A stretch of 18,794 nt of DNA, taken from positions 1 to 18,794 of the forward strand of contig JAGCRI010000163.1 in NCBI GenBank assembly GCA_017964755.1. The letters are read 5' to 3'. Origin of the DNA: Bacteroidales bacterium. Its GTDB lineage: Bacteria > Bacteroidota > Bacteroidia > Bacteroidales > WCHB1-69. A program made the translations under genes and the position numbers. Below the pieces are notes generated by a model, which had not been told where the DNA came from, did no database searches, and worked only from the letters and a program-made list of their open reading frames with translations. Positions 7,596-15,867 of this stretch are shown here, piece by piece (the first letter of the stretch is position 1; each line of letters begins with the position of its first letter).

Positions 7596-8090
7596 ATGGG
7601 ACGTTTTAAAAAAGAAGGAAAAAAATCGGTTCCGGAACTGAACACCGGTTCGATGTCAGATATTATCTTTATGCTCCTCTTCTTCTTCATGGTCATTACC
7701 AATATGCGTGAGGCGGAACTTAAAGTGAAGTTCACACCACCTCAGGCGACCGAGATCCAGAAGTTGGAGAAGAAGTCTCTCGTGGCTACCATCTATATTG
7801 GTGCGCCTATCGGTAAAAACGAGAACACACTCCCGCCAGGAAAAGTCTCTGTGCAGCTCAACGACCAGACAGTGAAAGCCGAAGACCTCGTTAAAGATGT
7901 CAGGGATTTTATCGGTACCGAAAGAGAGTCACGCAGCGAAGCCGACAAACACAAACTGACGTTTTCGCTTAAAGTCGATAAGAATGTGCAGATGCGTTAT
8001 GTGAATACTATCAAGGCTGAACTTCGTAAAAATAACGCTTTGAAAATCAACTATGCTACTGGTAAAAAGTCTGAAATGAAAAACCGTTAG
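7596..8090 (+). CDS. exbD: ExbD/TolR family biopolymer transport protein (second copy)
   Basis: A 164-residue paralogue of the preceding gene. The basic N terminus GRFKKEGKKSVPELNTGSMSD is followed by the helix IIFMLLFFFMVIT, with the key Asp in SMSDI. The periplasmic part ends in a K/N-rich tail. A TTG at 7590 is in frame, but I choose ATG 7596 because the family begins MGRFK-like. It is the last gene of the operon, 30 nt after the first exbD and followed by a terminator. No tonB follows, although Bacteroidota operons of this type often carry one, so the TonB partner must be encoded elsewhere. Confidence 0.92.
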   Translation: MGRFKKEGKKSVPELNTGSMSDIIFMLLFFFMVITNMREAELKVKFTPPQATEIQKLEKKSLVATIYIGAPIGKNENTLPPGKVSVQLNDQTVKAEDLVKDVRDFIGTERESRSEADKHKLTFSLKVDKNVQMRYVNTIKAELRKNNALKINYATGKKSEMKNR

Positions 8091-8130
8091 ACTCTATGAA
8101 GCATAAATGATATTAATAAGAAAAATATAT

Positions 8131-8156
8131 AAGGGTGGCTGATGTCGCCCTTTTTT
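8131..8156 (+). terminator. Terminator of the exbB-exbD operon
   Basis: AAGGGTG pairs with CGCCCTT (one G-T pair) around an 8-nt loop, within and followed by six T. It lies 40 nt after the last exbD stop and separates the operon from the protease gene. Confidence 0.75.
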
Positions 8157-8184
8157 ATCTTTTGAATATAGAAAATTTGAACAG

Positions 8185-11100
8185 ATGAAAAAAACAGGAT
8201 ATTTGTTAACTGCACTTTTGCTGACATTCGCGGGCATCACATCTTTTGCGCAGAATGTCGTGCTTAAATCAAGTGATTATGATAAAATCAGTCTGACCGT
8301 TTCATGCGGAGAACTGAAGGCGGAAAAGGCTGGGGAGTATGCCGCTTTGTCGGTTGACGGTATGTTCGCCTCACGTGAAGTGGGCAAACCGGCTCTTCCG
8401 CTGTTGGTGAAAATGCTCGAAATACCCCTCTGCGACAATGTCATAGTCAATTATGATCTTGGTGAGGCGGTGGTTTATGACGGCGAGGATTTGGGAATTG
8501 TGAGCCAGATTGCGCCGGCACAGCCTGCGTACCCGAAGAACGACACGCTGAAACATGAATTTGTGAAAGACGAAGAAGTGTATAAGACCGATGCTTATTA
8601 TTCCATGCCGGCTGTCAGAGTGGAGAAAAACGGTATTCTGCGCAGTGTGAACTTAGCCACACTTTATGTCTCACCTGTGCAATATAATCCTGTTACAAAC
8701 AAATTTAAAGTTTATCGTAATATTCAGGTAAATATTACTTTTGACAATGCTGATGTCGTTGCTACGAAGCAGATGAAGGCACTTCATTCAAGCAAATTCC
8801 TGCCTATTGAAAAATTCACTGTAAACCACTTGGAAATTGATACGAAAGACAACTATTCAGCACCTGTGAAATATCTCATTGTCGCAAATTCTATGTTCAA
8901 AGGCTATCTCGATGATTTTGTCGCATGGAAGAGACGCAAGGGCTTTTTGGTAGATGATGTCTATACTGACAATCCTTCGGTGGGAACGACTTACAATTCC
9001 ATAAAAGCTTATATTAAAACGCAGTACACCAATGCAACACCGTCAAATCCCGCACCGACTTTCGTGCTTTTGGTCGGTGATGTGTCGGAGATTCCAACAC
9101 AGTCGGTTTCAAGTTCTTACGGCTCACATCCTTCTGATATGCGCTATTTTGACTGGACCGGTGATGACATTCCGGACTGCTTCTTTGGGCGTTTTTCTGC
9201 GACAAAAGTAACTGAACTTACCCCGCAGATTGAAAAAACGCTTATGTATGAGCAGGTTACGATGCCGGATCCGAGTTACCTCGATGAGGCGATACTTATA
9301 GCCGGCATTGAAAACGGAGGTTGGTCACAGCCTGCATTCGGCTATACCCATGCAAATACTGCGATAAAATACGCAAACGACTATTATGTTAACACAACAT
9401 ACGGCTATTCAACGGTCAGCGTTTTTAAAAACCCGCACGCCTCAACTGCGACAACAACTATCAAGAACCTTATCAAGCAGGGGGCGGGGCTGATAAACTA
9501 TACCGCGCACGGTGATGTTACAATGTGGTACAAACCGCAATTCAATGCCTCAGATGTCTCTTCCATGACCAATGAGGGCAAGTATGGGCTGATGATTGGC
9601 AACTGCTGTCTTTCCAACAAATTTGACGAGACATCATTTGGTGAGACTTTGCTCAGGGCTGACAAGAAAGGGGCTGTAGGCTATATTGGTGGGACAAATT
9701 CAACCTACTGGGATGAGGATGTCTATTGGGCAGTAGGCTGCCGCACCACAATATCAACCTCAAGCAATTCACCGACTACGTTCAGCTATCAGGCGGCGAA
9801 CCTTGGAGCTTACGACAGGCTTTTCCACACCCACAGCGAGAGTTTCGGCGAGTGGTACACCACTTTCGGAAGCATGATTATGGCTGGCAATATGGCGGTG
9901 CAGTCCTCATCTTCTGATGCGGATATGAAAACTTATTATTGGGAAATATATAGTTTGGACGGGGACCCGTCAGTGATGACTTGGCTCACACAGCCTGATA
10001 CAATGATAGTTACAACTGAAAATCCATATATCGGAATGACCTCGTTGCAGGTGCACGCCGTGCCATACTCATACGTGGCCTTGACCGACAGCCTAACGCT
10101 TCTTGCAGCAGCATTCGCTGACGCTAACGGTGACGCAACCCTTTCCTTTTCAGCTATTAGCGATTTTACCAATATCGAACTCGCTGTTTCTGCACAGAAT
10201 TATGAGACAAAATTCGTGAAATTGTCTGTACCGATAGGTCCGCAGCCAATCTACACACACCTCAACTATAATTCTTGCGAGGGGACAGCCTATCCATTTT
10301 TCAATCAAAATATCTCAGTAGCAGGAACTTATACTCATGTCGATTCGCTAACTGCGGAGAGTGGCGTGGATTCGATTGTAACCAGTACGTTGGTCGTTTA
10401 TCCTGTATATTCCATTTCAGTTTCTCATGAAATCTGCCAAGGTGATGCATATAATTTTAATGGCAAAGATTTTGACAGTTCTGGAGTTTATACAGAAAAA
10501 TTCACAACTGCTACAGGTTGCGATTCTGTTGTGTCTCTTAATCTTAAAGTATCATCTAAAATTTTAGTGGGCTTCAATGACACTATTTGTAAAGGCGACA
10601 CATACGACTTTGACGGACAGGAGCTAAGTACAGGTGGAACTTACACGAAAAGTTACACATCATCGTTCGGTTGTGATTCTGTAGTCTCATTGACACTTGT
10701 TGTAGAGACGGAGCCTGTCGTAACTGTCAGCGGCAAGACTGATTTCTGCTATGGTGAAAATGCCCAGATCGTTGCCGGCGGAGCACATTCATACACTTGG
10801 TCGAACGCCACGACAGCTCAAACGCTTGAAACATCTGTCCCAGGGACATATTATGTTATGGGAAGTACGGCATTTGGCTGTACTGCTACCAATTCTGTAA
10901 CTCTCACGGTCAATTATCCTTCATATTCCAATATTTTTGTAACGAGTGAGGGTGAATATACTTGGAATGACAGTATTTATTCTGTGTCAGGTACTTATAC
11001 GCAGGTCTTTGCCGCCGACAATAATTGTGACAGTATCGTAACCCTTTATCTTACAGTAACAGGCACTTCTGATTTCATTTCAGAAAATTCATCCTCGGTT

Positions 11101-11322
11101 AACATTTATCCGAATCCAAGCAACGGGATATATAGAATCTCGTATGGGACTGAGCCCTTTAAAGTTTTCGTATATGATATTTACGGTAAACTTGTTTATG
11201 AGAAGATGCTTGGCGGAGATGACGATGTGGTTGACATCAGCGGTGTGGGCAAAGGCATGTATATGCTCAGAATTGTTGACGGGAATGCCGTTATAGGAAG
11301 TTATAAACTGATGAAATTATAG
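8185..11322 (+). CDS. C25 (gingipain-like) cysteine peptidase with T9SS sorting domain
   Basis: A 1,045-residue secreted protease. It has a signal peptide (about 1-22), a gingipain-type propeptide (about 24-220, with the GKPALPLL...IPL motif), and a catalytic domain from about 228 (PVKYLIVAN...FVAWKRRKGF). His442 in NYTAHGD and Cys475 in IGNCCLSNKFD are the probable dyad. Their spacing of 33 equals that of RgpB His211/Cys244 as I recall it. About 690-960 holds CDSIV-type Ig-like repeats (IC.GD.Y.F...G.Y...GCDSVV.L.L.V) and a PKD-like domain. About 968-1045 is the T9SS type A sorting domain (VNIYPNPSNG...IYGKLV...GMYMLRI), so the product crosses the outer membrane by T9SS. Nothing shows Arg or Lys specificity. 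It follows a terminator, so it should have its own promoter, though I see no convincing one. Confidence 0.93.
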   Translation: MKKTGYLLTALLLTFAGITSFAQNVVLKSSDYDKISLTVSCGELKAEKAGEYAALSVDGMFASREVGKPALPLLVKMLEIPLCDNVIVNYDLGEAVVYDGEDLGIVSQIAPAQPAYPKNDTLKHEFVKDEEVYKTDAYYSMPAVRVEKNGILRSVNLATLYVSPVQYNPVTNKFKVYRNIQVNITFDNADVVATKQMKALHSSKFLPIEKFTVNHLEIDTKDNYSAPVKYLIVANSMFKGYLDDFVAWKRRKGFLVDDVYTDNPSVGTTYNSIKAYIKTQYTNATPSNPAPTFVLLVGDVSEIPTQSVSSSYGSHPSDMRYFDWTGDDIPDCFFGRFSATKVTELTPQIEKTLMYEQVTMPDPSYLDEAILIAGIENGGWSQPAFGYTHANTAIKYANDYYVNTTYGYSTVSVFKNPHASTATTTIKNLIKQGAGLINYTAHGDVTMWYKPQFNASDVSSMTNEGKYGLMIGNCCLSNKFDETSFGETLLRADKKGAVGYIGGTNSTYWDEDVYWAVGCRTTISTSSNSPTTFSYQAANLGAYDRLFHTHSESFGEWYTTFGSMIMAGNMAVQSSSSDADMKTYYWEIYSLDGDPSVMTWLTQPDTMIVTTENPYIGMTSLQVHAVPYSYVALTDSLTLLAAAFADANGDATLSFSAISDFTNIELAVSAQNYETKFVKLSVPIGPQPIYTHLNYNSCEGTAYPFFNQNISVAGTYTHVDSLTAESGVDSIVTSTLVVYPVYSISVSHEICQGDAYNFNGKDFDSSGVYTEKFTTATGCDSVVSLNLKVSSKILVGFNDTICKGDTYDFDGQELSTGGTYTKSYTSSFGCDSVVSLTLVVETEPVVTVSGKTDFCYGENAQIVAGGAHSYTWSNATTAQTLETSVPGTYYVMGSTAFGCTATNSVTLTVNYPSYSNIFVTSEGEYTWNDSIYSVSGTYTQVFAADNNCDSIVTLYLTVTGTSDFISENSSSVNIYPNPSNGIYRISYGTEPFKVFVYDIYGKLVYEKMLGGDDDVVDISGVGKGMYMLRIVDGNAVIGSYKLMKL

Positions 11323-11326
11323 TGAT

Positions 11327-11818
11327 ATGAACGGTTCGCCCCAATTATACGCATTGCTGGACCAGTTAGGGATAAGTTATGAATACATTGAGCATCCTGC
11401 TGCTCCCACCATTGAAATTGCCAAGCAGTATTGGGCAGGGCACGCCGCGCAGCATTGCAAAAATCTTTTTTTCAGAAACCATAAGGGAAACAAACATTAT
11501 CTTGTCATTTTGAACTGCGACAAGTACATGGATATCCATTCCATTGAAAAGCAGCTGCATCAGGGGAAGCTAAGTTTTGCTTCGGAAGAAAGGCTTATGC
11601 GCCATTTGGGTGTCCGCCCCGGCTCCGTAACCCCTTTTGGACTTATTAATGATGCCGACCATTCTGTTATTGTATTTATTGATAATACATTGCAGAAAGC
11701 TGACAAGTTAAGTTTCCATCCGTGTGAAAATACAGCCTCTCTAATTGTTTCAAGACAGGATTTTATCCGTTTTTTAGATAATTGTGGCAATAAATACGAG
11801 TGGATAGAATTGTATTGA
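11327..11818 (+). CDS. YbaK/ProX-type aminoacyl-tRNA deacylase
   Basis: A 163-residue cytosolic editing protein, one INS/YbaK domain. It most resembles the free-standing ProXp-ala/PrdX group, which hydrolyses mischarged Ala-tRNA(Pro). Visible signatures are K45 in CKNLFFRN (the invariant lysine of the family), LSFASEERL (82-90), LGVRPGSVTPFGLIND (94-109) and HPCENTASL (131-139). It is full length for the family. The start is ATG 11327, 4 nt after the protease stop, so it is probably read from the same message, although no functional link with a secreted protease is evident. A different misacylated tRNA substrate is possible. Confidence 0.9.
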   Translation: MNGSPQLYALLDQLGISYEYIEHPAAPTIEIAKQYWAGHAAQHCKNLFFRNHKGNKHYLVILNCDKYMDIHSIEKQLHQGKLSFASEERLMRHLGVRPGSVTPFGLINDADHSVIVFIDNTLQKADKLSFHPCENTASLIVSRQDFIRFLDNCGNKYEWIELY

Positions 11819-11854
11819 TGTATGTGTTAACTTGAATTTAATTGATATTACTAT

Positions 11855-12613
11855 ATGAGTGAAAAGAAGAACAAAGAAGTTGAAGACTTACAGCGGGAAC
11901 TCAAAAAACTGCAACTTTTTGTCAGCAGCCAATGGATTTTTTGGACGAATGCGCTGCACAATCTCAAAAACCAGTTTACAACGGTAAACTCATACGCTGA
12001 ACTGCTGAATACTGAAGGAATCTCTGAGGCAAAAAGAAAAATGTTAGTTGGAAAGATAAGCGAAGGCTGTTATACGCTAACAAACTATTTGTGGGAAATG
12101 CTGTGCATAAGTAGGGTGAACAGCAACTTGAGCAGTCCGGATCCAAAAGTGTTCAATATATCGCGCCTTGTTTCAGAAACGCTCGGTATGAACGAAGGAC
12201 ACAGCTTTGACAAGGACATAAAATTGAAGAATCTTATTTCTGAACAGCAGGAAGTGTATGCTGATTACGACATGATATACAATGTGATGAATAATCTTAT
12301 AGGCAATGCTCTCAAGTTCACTCCGAATGGCGGTAGTGTGGAAGTTTCTGGAGATGTTATGGAAGGTGGAATGTTTCAGGTGAGAGTGAAGGACAGTGGT
12401 GTGGGAATTGATCTTGAAAAGTTCGACATGATGATGAGAGACAACAAGAGTTTCACAACCAAAGGCACCAATGGTGAAGCCGGTACAGGCTTGGGACTGC
12501 TCATTTGCAGGGCGTTTGTCACAGAAAACCATGGCAAGTTTTGGGCTGAGCGAAATGCCGAAGGCGGCAGCACATTGTCATTTACAGTGCCGGTGTCGGG
12601 ACGTCCGATGTAA
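11855..12613 (+). CDS. Soluble orphan sensor-type histidine kinase
   Basis: A 252-residue kinase with no membrane helix and no recognisable sensor domain. A short coiled coil (about 5-28) leads into a dimerisation/phosphoacceptor helix with H35 in LHNLKNQFTTVNSYAELL. The HATPase domain shows the N box (N147 and N151 in NNLIGNALKFTP), G1 (DSGVGI, 180-185) and G2 (GTGLGL, 210-215). The residue after the His is Asn rather than the common Glu or Asp; HN versions also occur in Bacteroidota kinases. It starts 36 nt after the deacylase. No response regulator is in the window, so its partner is encoded elsewhere or is another kinase complex it joins in trans. The input signal is unknown. Confidence 0.9.
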   Translation: MSEKKNKEVEDLQRELKKLQLFVSSQWIFWTNALHNLKNQFTTVNSYAELLNTEGISEAKRKMLVGKISEGCYTLTNYLWEMLCISRVNSNLSSPDPKVFNISRLVSETLGMNEGHSFDKDIKLKNLISEQQEVYADYDMIYNVMNNLIGNALKFTPNGGSVEVSGDVMEGGMFQVRVKDSGVGIDLEKFDMMMRDNKSFTTKGTNGEAGTGLGLLICRAFVTENHGKFWAERNAEGGSTLSFTVPVSGRPM

Positions 12614-12619
12614 TTTCTT

Positions 12620-12634
12620 CCCATAAAATATGGG
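12620..12634 (+). other. Short hairpin after histidine kinase
   Basis: CCCATA-AAA-TATGGG forms a 6-bp stem 6 nt after the kinase stop. There is no T tract, so it is a weak candidate for transcript-end structure. Confidence 0.25.
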
Positions 12635-12658
12635 GCCTGTTACAGATTGCTTTGCGCT

Positions 12659-12690
12659 ATAATGAAAAAAACTCAGTTTCATTATTTTAT
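12659..12690 (+). terminator. Probable terminator before the C10 genes
   Basis: ATAATGAAA pairs perfectly with TTTCATTAT (9 bp) around a 9-nt loop, and the stem runs into TTTTAT. It would end the protease-deacylase-kinase message upstream of the next promoter. Confidence 0.5.
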
Positions 12691-12714
12691 ATCGTATTAA
12701 TTTAAAATTTCATA

Positions 12715-12722
12715 TAAATTTG
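12715..12722 (+). promoter_or_regulatory. Promoter -7 element for first C10 peptidase
   Basis: TAAATTTG is a perfect TAnnTTTG. No good TTTG is seen about 20 nt upstream (ATCG stands there). Transcription would start near 12729, which rules out the in-frame TTG at 12720 as a start and supports ATG 12741. Confidence 0.55.
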
Positions 12723-12740
12723 CATTTTAAAAATAATGAA

Positions 12741-15626
12741 ATGCAAAAGCTATTTTCTCTTTTCTGTCTGTTAGTCATTATGCAGATAATTCAGGCGGCG
12801 CCTGTCGATTCTGCGGAAGCCGCCAAAATCGCGCTGAATTTCTATAAGCAAAATAATGTGGCCAATGTCGTGAATGGGCTGCCTGTGAGAGAGGCAAAGC
12901 CGGAGAAAAATTTCCGGAACATTACGTCTGCCACGACTTTCAAGAATTTTTACATTTTCAATGCCGATGATGGCGGGTTTGTGATAGTCTCGGCTGATGA
13001 CCGTGCGGTGCCCGTGCTCGGTTATTCTGACAATGGATTTATAAATGCTGGCAATTTGCCTGAAAATTTCAAATGGTGGCTTGGCGAGTATGAGCGAGAG
13101 ATAGATTATGCTATTGTGAATGACCTTGCTGCAGATGAGGTTACCAAGGAAGAGTGGGCGGCGTTGCGCGCGGGGCAGCCAATTACGCTTAGGGAAGCGA
13201 AGGGTGTCGCACCGCTGTTGCAAACACATTGGGGGCAGGACCCGTACTATAATGTTTTATGCCCGTATGATGCTATAGCTGAAGAGTACACTGTTACTGG
13301 CTGTGTCGCTACTGCAATGGCACAGATTATGAAATATTGGGAGTATCCTGCAGTGGGGCAAGGAAGTCATATTTATTTTGATAATAATTTCGGCACACAG
13401 TATGCTGATTTTGCGACTAACCTGTTTTGGAACAATATGCCAAACCAGCTTGACACGTCAAGTTCTTTTATGCAGGTCTATTCTGTGGCAAAACTGATGC
13501 GGCTTTGCGGTGTTGGTGTTGATATGGGGTATGGTATTCCCGATAATGGCGGCAGTGGCGCTTCACCTTCGTATGTGCCGAATGCCTTGATTGGCTATTT
13601 CGATTATTCACCAAATACGAAAATTTTATTCCAGGATTATTATTCTAATTCCGCATGGCAGGATATTCTTAAAAATGAGTTGAATAATGGAAGACCTGTA
13701 CTTTATAGCGGAACTGATCCGAATAATGGTGGACATGCTTTTGTTTGTGATGGCGTTAACAATAGTAATGACTTTCATTTTAATTGGGGGTGGAGAGGCA
13801 GTTCGGACGGCTATTTCGCAATCAATGCGTTAAATCCCGATGATTGTGATTTTTCAACAAAGCTCTCTGCGGTTATTGGCATTGAGCCAGCGCATCCCAT
13901 AGCAAAACCCACTTACGATCTGGTGATGAACTCAACGCTTTCAACTGATTCTTCCACATATTCTTTTGGTGAAAATGTTATTGTTACAAGAGACATAAAA
14001 AATAGTGGGACAACCGCTTTTAACGGATATGTTAAAATAATGTTGCGTGATATGAATGACAACATTGTTGATTCTAAATTGGATTATGTTACAATACCTG
14101 CCAATGGCACACATTCATCTTCTGTGACATTTAATGGTTACGCTCCGCTTGTCCCGGGTAATTATTATATAATGGTGTGTTCAATGACAGATAAGGACGA
14201 TATTAGCACTTTGCGTCTTGTGCGAGACGATAAGTCACACCAGAATTTTGCCCAGATTGAAATACAAAACACTGGCTCTATTGAAACATATTCGCCATTC
14301 ACATGTTCTGCCCTTGATTCGGGAAAGTCAGCCACAGTCAGTGTGGAACTGGAAAATAATACTGATAGCGTTTTTAATGGAACGGTAGCTCTTGCTATAG
14401 CCGATTTGTACGGCAATATTGAGCAATATATCGGGCAGGAGAGCATTTCAGATTTGGCAGCGTTCAGCACATATACGCTAAGTTACACAAATACAATAAC
14501 TGTAAGTTCAGGTGCGCATTTGCTCATGTTGGTATACGAACCATCGGGCTCCTCAGGCTGGCTTTATGCCGGAAATTCGTATTATGATAATCCGGTCCGC
14601 ATCTATGTGAATGGTACGCCTTATCCAGACAAATATGAAGCGAATGATGATGCCTCTGCCGCATATGATTTTGGCTTTGGCAATGTGGATTACATCAGGT
14701 TAGACATTGACGCTAATTTCCATAATTCAACAGATAAGGATTATTATAAAATTTCATTGCCAGATGGGTATGCTCATATTGTCAGTATGGTAGTTTTTGA
14801 TAATGGTAATTTTGGGAGCGATTTGTTTTCGGTTAATGCCAAATTTGCCATCTCAGCAGATGGAAATGCGTGGACTTCTGAATATGACAGTGCAAGAACT
14901 ATAGTAGCCTATGGTGACAGCGTCCTATACTTCCGTGTTTTACCGTATGCAACAGGTGATATTGGAACATACAGATTTAATATTGAAATACTCCGAGCTG
15001 TCCAGCCAGACAATTATGAGGAGAACAATACAGAAATGACCGCATACACGTTAGGCACGGTAAATTCAGATGACACTGCAATCGTTGTAAAGGCCACTTT
15101 TCACACTGTGAGTGATGAGGATTATTACGAGATAATTCTGCCCGCTGGATACGATTATACTGTGAACGCAACCCTATACACGAGCTACAATTCAAGCTAT
15201 ACCGTGGATGCAAAGTTCGCAACATCAGATGACGGTGTGAACTGGTCGGAGAATTATGACTCGCAAATGCCGGAAATGACTGTCAGTGATGGGGATACGG
15301 TCTATTTCCATGTGTTTCTTAATTCTTATGAACTGGGAATTTATAAACTGGTAATCTCAGTGCAGCGCAAAGGTGTGGGTATTAGTGAAACTGAAAATGC
15401 CGCCGGATGGACTCTTTATCCAAATCCGGCAACAGCTGTGCTGAACATCTCAGCACCAGATGCCGTGGAATCATATACTTTGGATTTGCTTGCAATTGAC
15501 GGAAAGTTGATTCGCAAATATTATGGAGAAGTCAGTTCAATTAATGTCAGTGATTTGCCAAGCGGTATCTATTTTGTCAGGATTGTTGCCGGCAAGAGTG
15601 TTGTAATTCGCAAGTGGGTGAAATAG
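12741..15626 (+). CDS. C10 (streptopain-like) cysteine peptidase with T9SS sorting domain
   Basis: 961 residues from ATG 12741 (an in-frame TTG at 12720 lies inside the promoter). It has a signal peptide (about 1-20), an inhibitory Spi-C10 type prodomain (about 21-150, with NFYIFNADDGGFVIVSADDR) and a catalytic domain (about 153-385). The probable dyad is Cys188 in VTGCVATAMAQIMKYW and His332 in NGGHAFVCDG, followed by FHFNWGWRG. The spacing is close to that of SpeB. Then come Ig-like regions (about 395-620), two PPC-like repeats starting at about 628 (PDKYEAND) and 755 (PDNYEENN), and a T9SS type A sorting domain (about 885-961: LYPNPATAVLNIS...GIYFVRI...RKWVK). It is thus a zymogen exported by T9SS and should be active outside the cell after prodomain removal. 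Substrates are unknown. Confidence 0.93.
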   Translation: MQKLFSLFCLLVIMQIIQAAPVDSAEAAKIALNFYKQNNVANVVNGLPVREAKPEKNFRNITSATTFKNFYIFNADDGGFVIVSADDRAVPVLGYSDNGFINAGNLPENFKWWLGEYEREIDYAIVNDLAADEVTKEEWAALRAGQPITLREAKGVAPLLQTHWGQDPYYNVLCPYDAIAEEYTVTGCVATAMAQIMKYWEYPAVGQGSHIYFDNNFGTQYADFATNLFWNNMPNQLDTSSSFMQVYSVAKLMRLCGVGVDMGYGIPDNGGSGASPSYVPNALIGYFDYSPNTKILFQDYYSNSAWQDILKNELNNGRPVLYSGTDPNNGGHAFVCDGVNNSNDFHFNWGWRGSSDGYFAINALNPDDCDFSTKLSAVIGIEPAHPIAKPTYDLVMNSTLSTDSSTYSFGENVIVTRDIKNSGTTAFNGYVKIMLRDMNDNIVDSKLDYVTIPANGTHSSSVTFNGYAPLVPGNYYIMVCSMTDKDDISTLRLVRDDKSHQNFAQIEIQNTGSIETYSPFTCSALDSGKSATVSVELENNTDSVFNGTVALAIADLYGNIEQYIGQESISDLAAFSTYTLSYTNTITVSSGAHLLMLVYEPSGSSGWLYAGNSYYDNPVRIYVNGTPYPDKYEANDDASAAYDFGFGNVDYIRLDIDANFHNSTDKDYYKISLPDGYAHIVSMVVFDNGNFGSDLFSVNAKFAISADGNAWTSEYDSARTIVAYGDSVLYFRVLPYATGDIGTYRFNIEILRAVQPDNYEENNTEMTAYTLGTVNSDDTAIVVKATFHTVSDEDYYEIILPAGYDYTVNATLYTSYNSSYTVDAKFATSDDGVNWSENYDSQMPEMTVSDGDTVYFHVFLNSYELGIYKLVISVQRKGVGISETENAAGWTLYPNPATAVLNISAPDAVESYTLDLLAIDGKLIRKYYGEVSSINVSDLPSGIYFVRIVAGKSVVIRKWVK

Positions 15627-15814
15627 TTTCCTATACTATGGAATGCCGTTTATTTCTTTCATTAAAGTTATAAAAGTTGCTATTGTCTCTGTTTCATATC
15701 TTGTGAAAGGATTTGTTCAGAGTGTGGATTTTCTTGGTCTTGCTACATTATTTTCGGATTTCATTACAAACTTTTGGTGTTTTAATGCAATTATTTGGGC
15801 TTTTGTGATAATGT

Positions 15815-15846
15815 ATTGCAAAAACTTTCTTTAGTATCTATTTTTA
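15815..15846 (+). promoter_or_regulatory. Possible promoter for second C10 peptidase
   Basis: ATTG at 15815-15818, then 20 nt, then TATTTTTA (7 of 8 to TAnnTTTG) at 15839-15846. The spacing and -33 variant are the same as in the tRNA promoter. The rest of the 15627-15867 spacer shows nothing convincing. Confidence 0.35.
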
Positions 15847-15867
15847 CATTAAAAAAACAACCAAGGT

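Noticed and set aside
5168..8090. T9SS motor (GldL/GldM) for the proton-channel operon
   Set aside because: The proteins show ExbB/TolQ and ExbD/TolR signatures, and there are two ExbD paralogues. GldM is a much longer protein and is not present.
8156..8176. TATCTTTTG and AAAATTTG as promoter elements of the C25 gene
   Set aside because: Each deviates from TAnnTTTG in spacing or in the TA, and neither has a -33 TTTG at the right distance.
12720..12740. TTG at 12720 as the start of the first C10 peptidase
   Set aside because: It overlaps the TAAATTTG promoter element. Starting at ATG 12741 gives a clean signal peptide matching the paralogue.
15643..15834. A 63-codon plus-strand frame between the C10 genes
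   Set aside because: It is hydrophobic with no recognisable motif and no clear ribosome site, in an AT-rich spacer. Its hydrophobicity follows from T-rich codons, so I could not support it as a gene.
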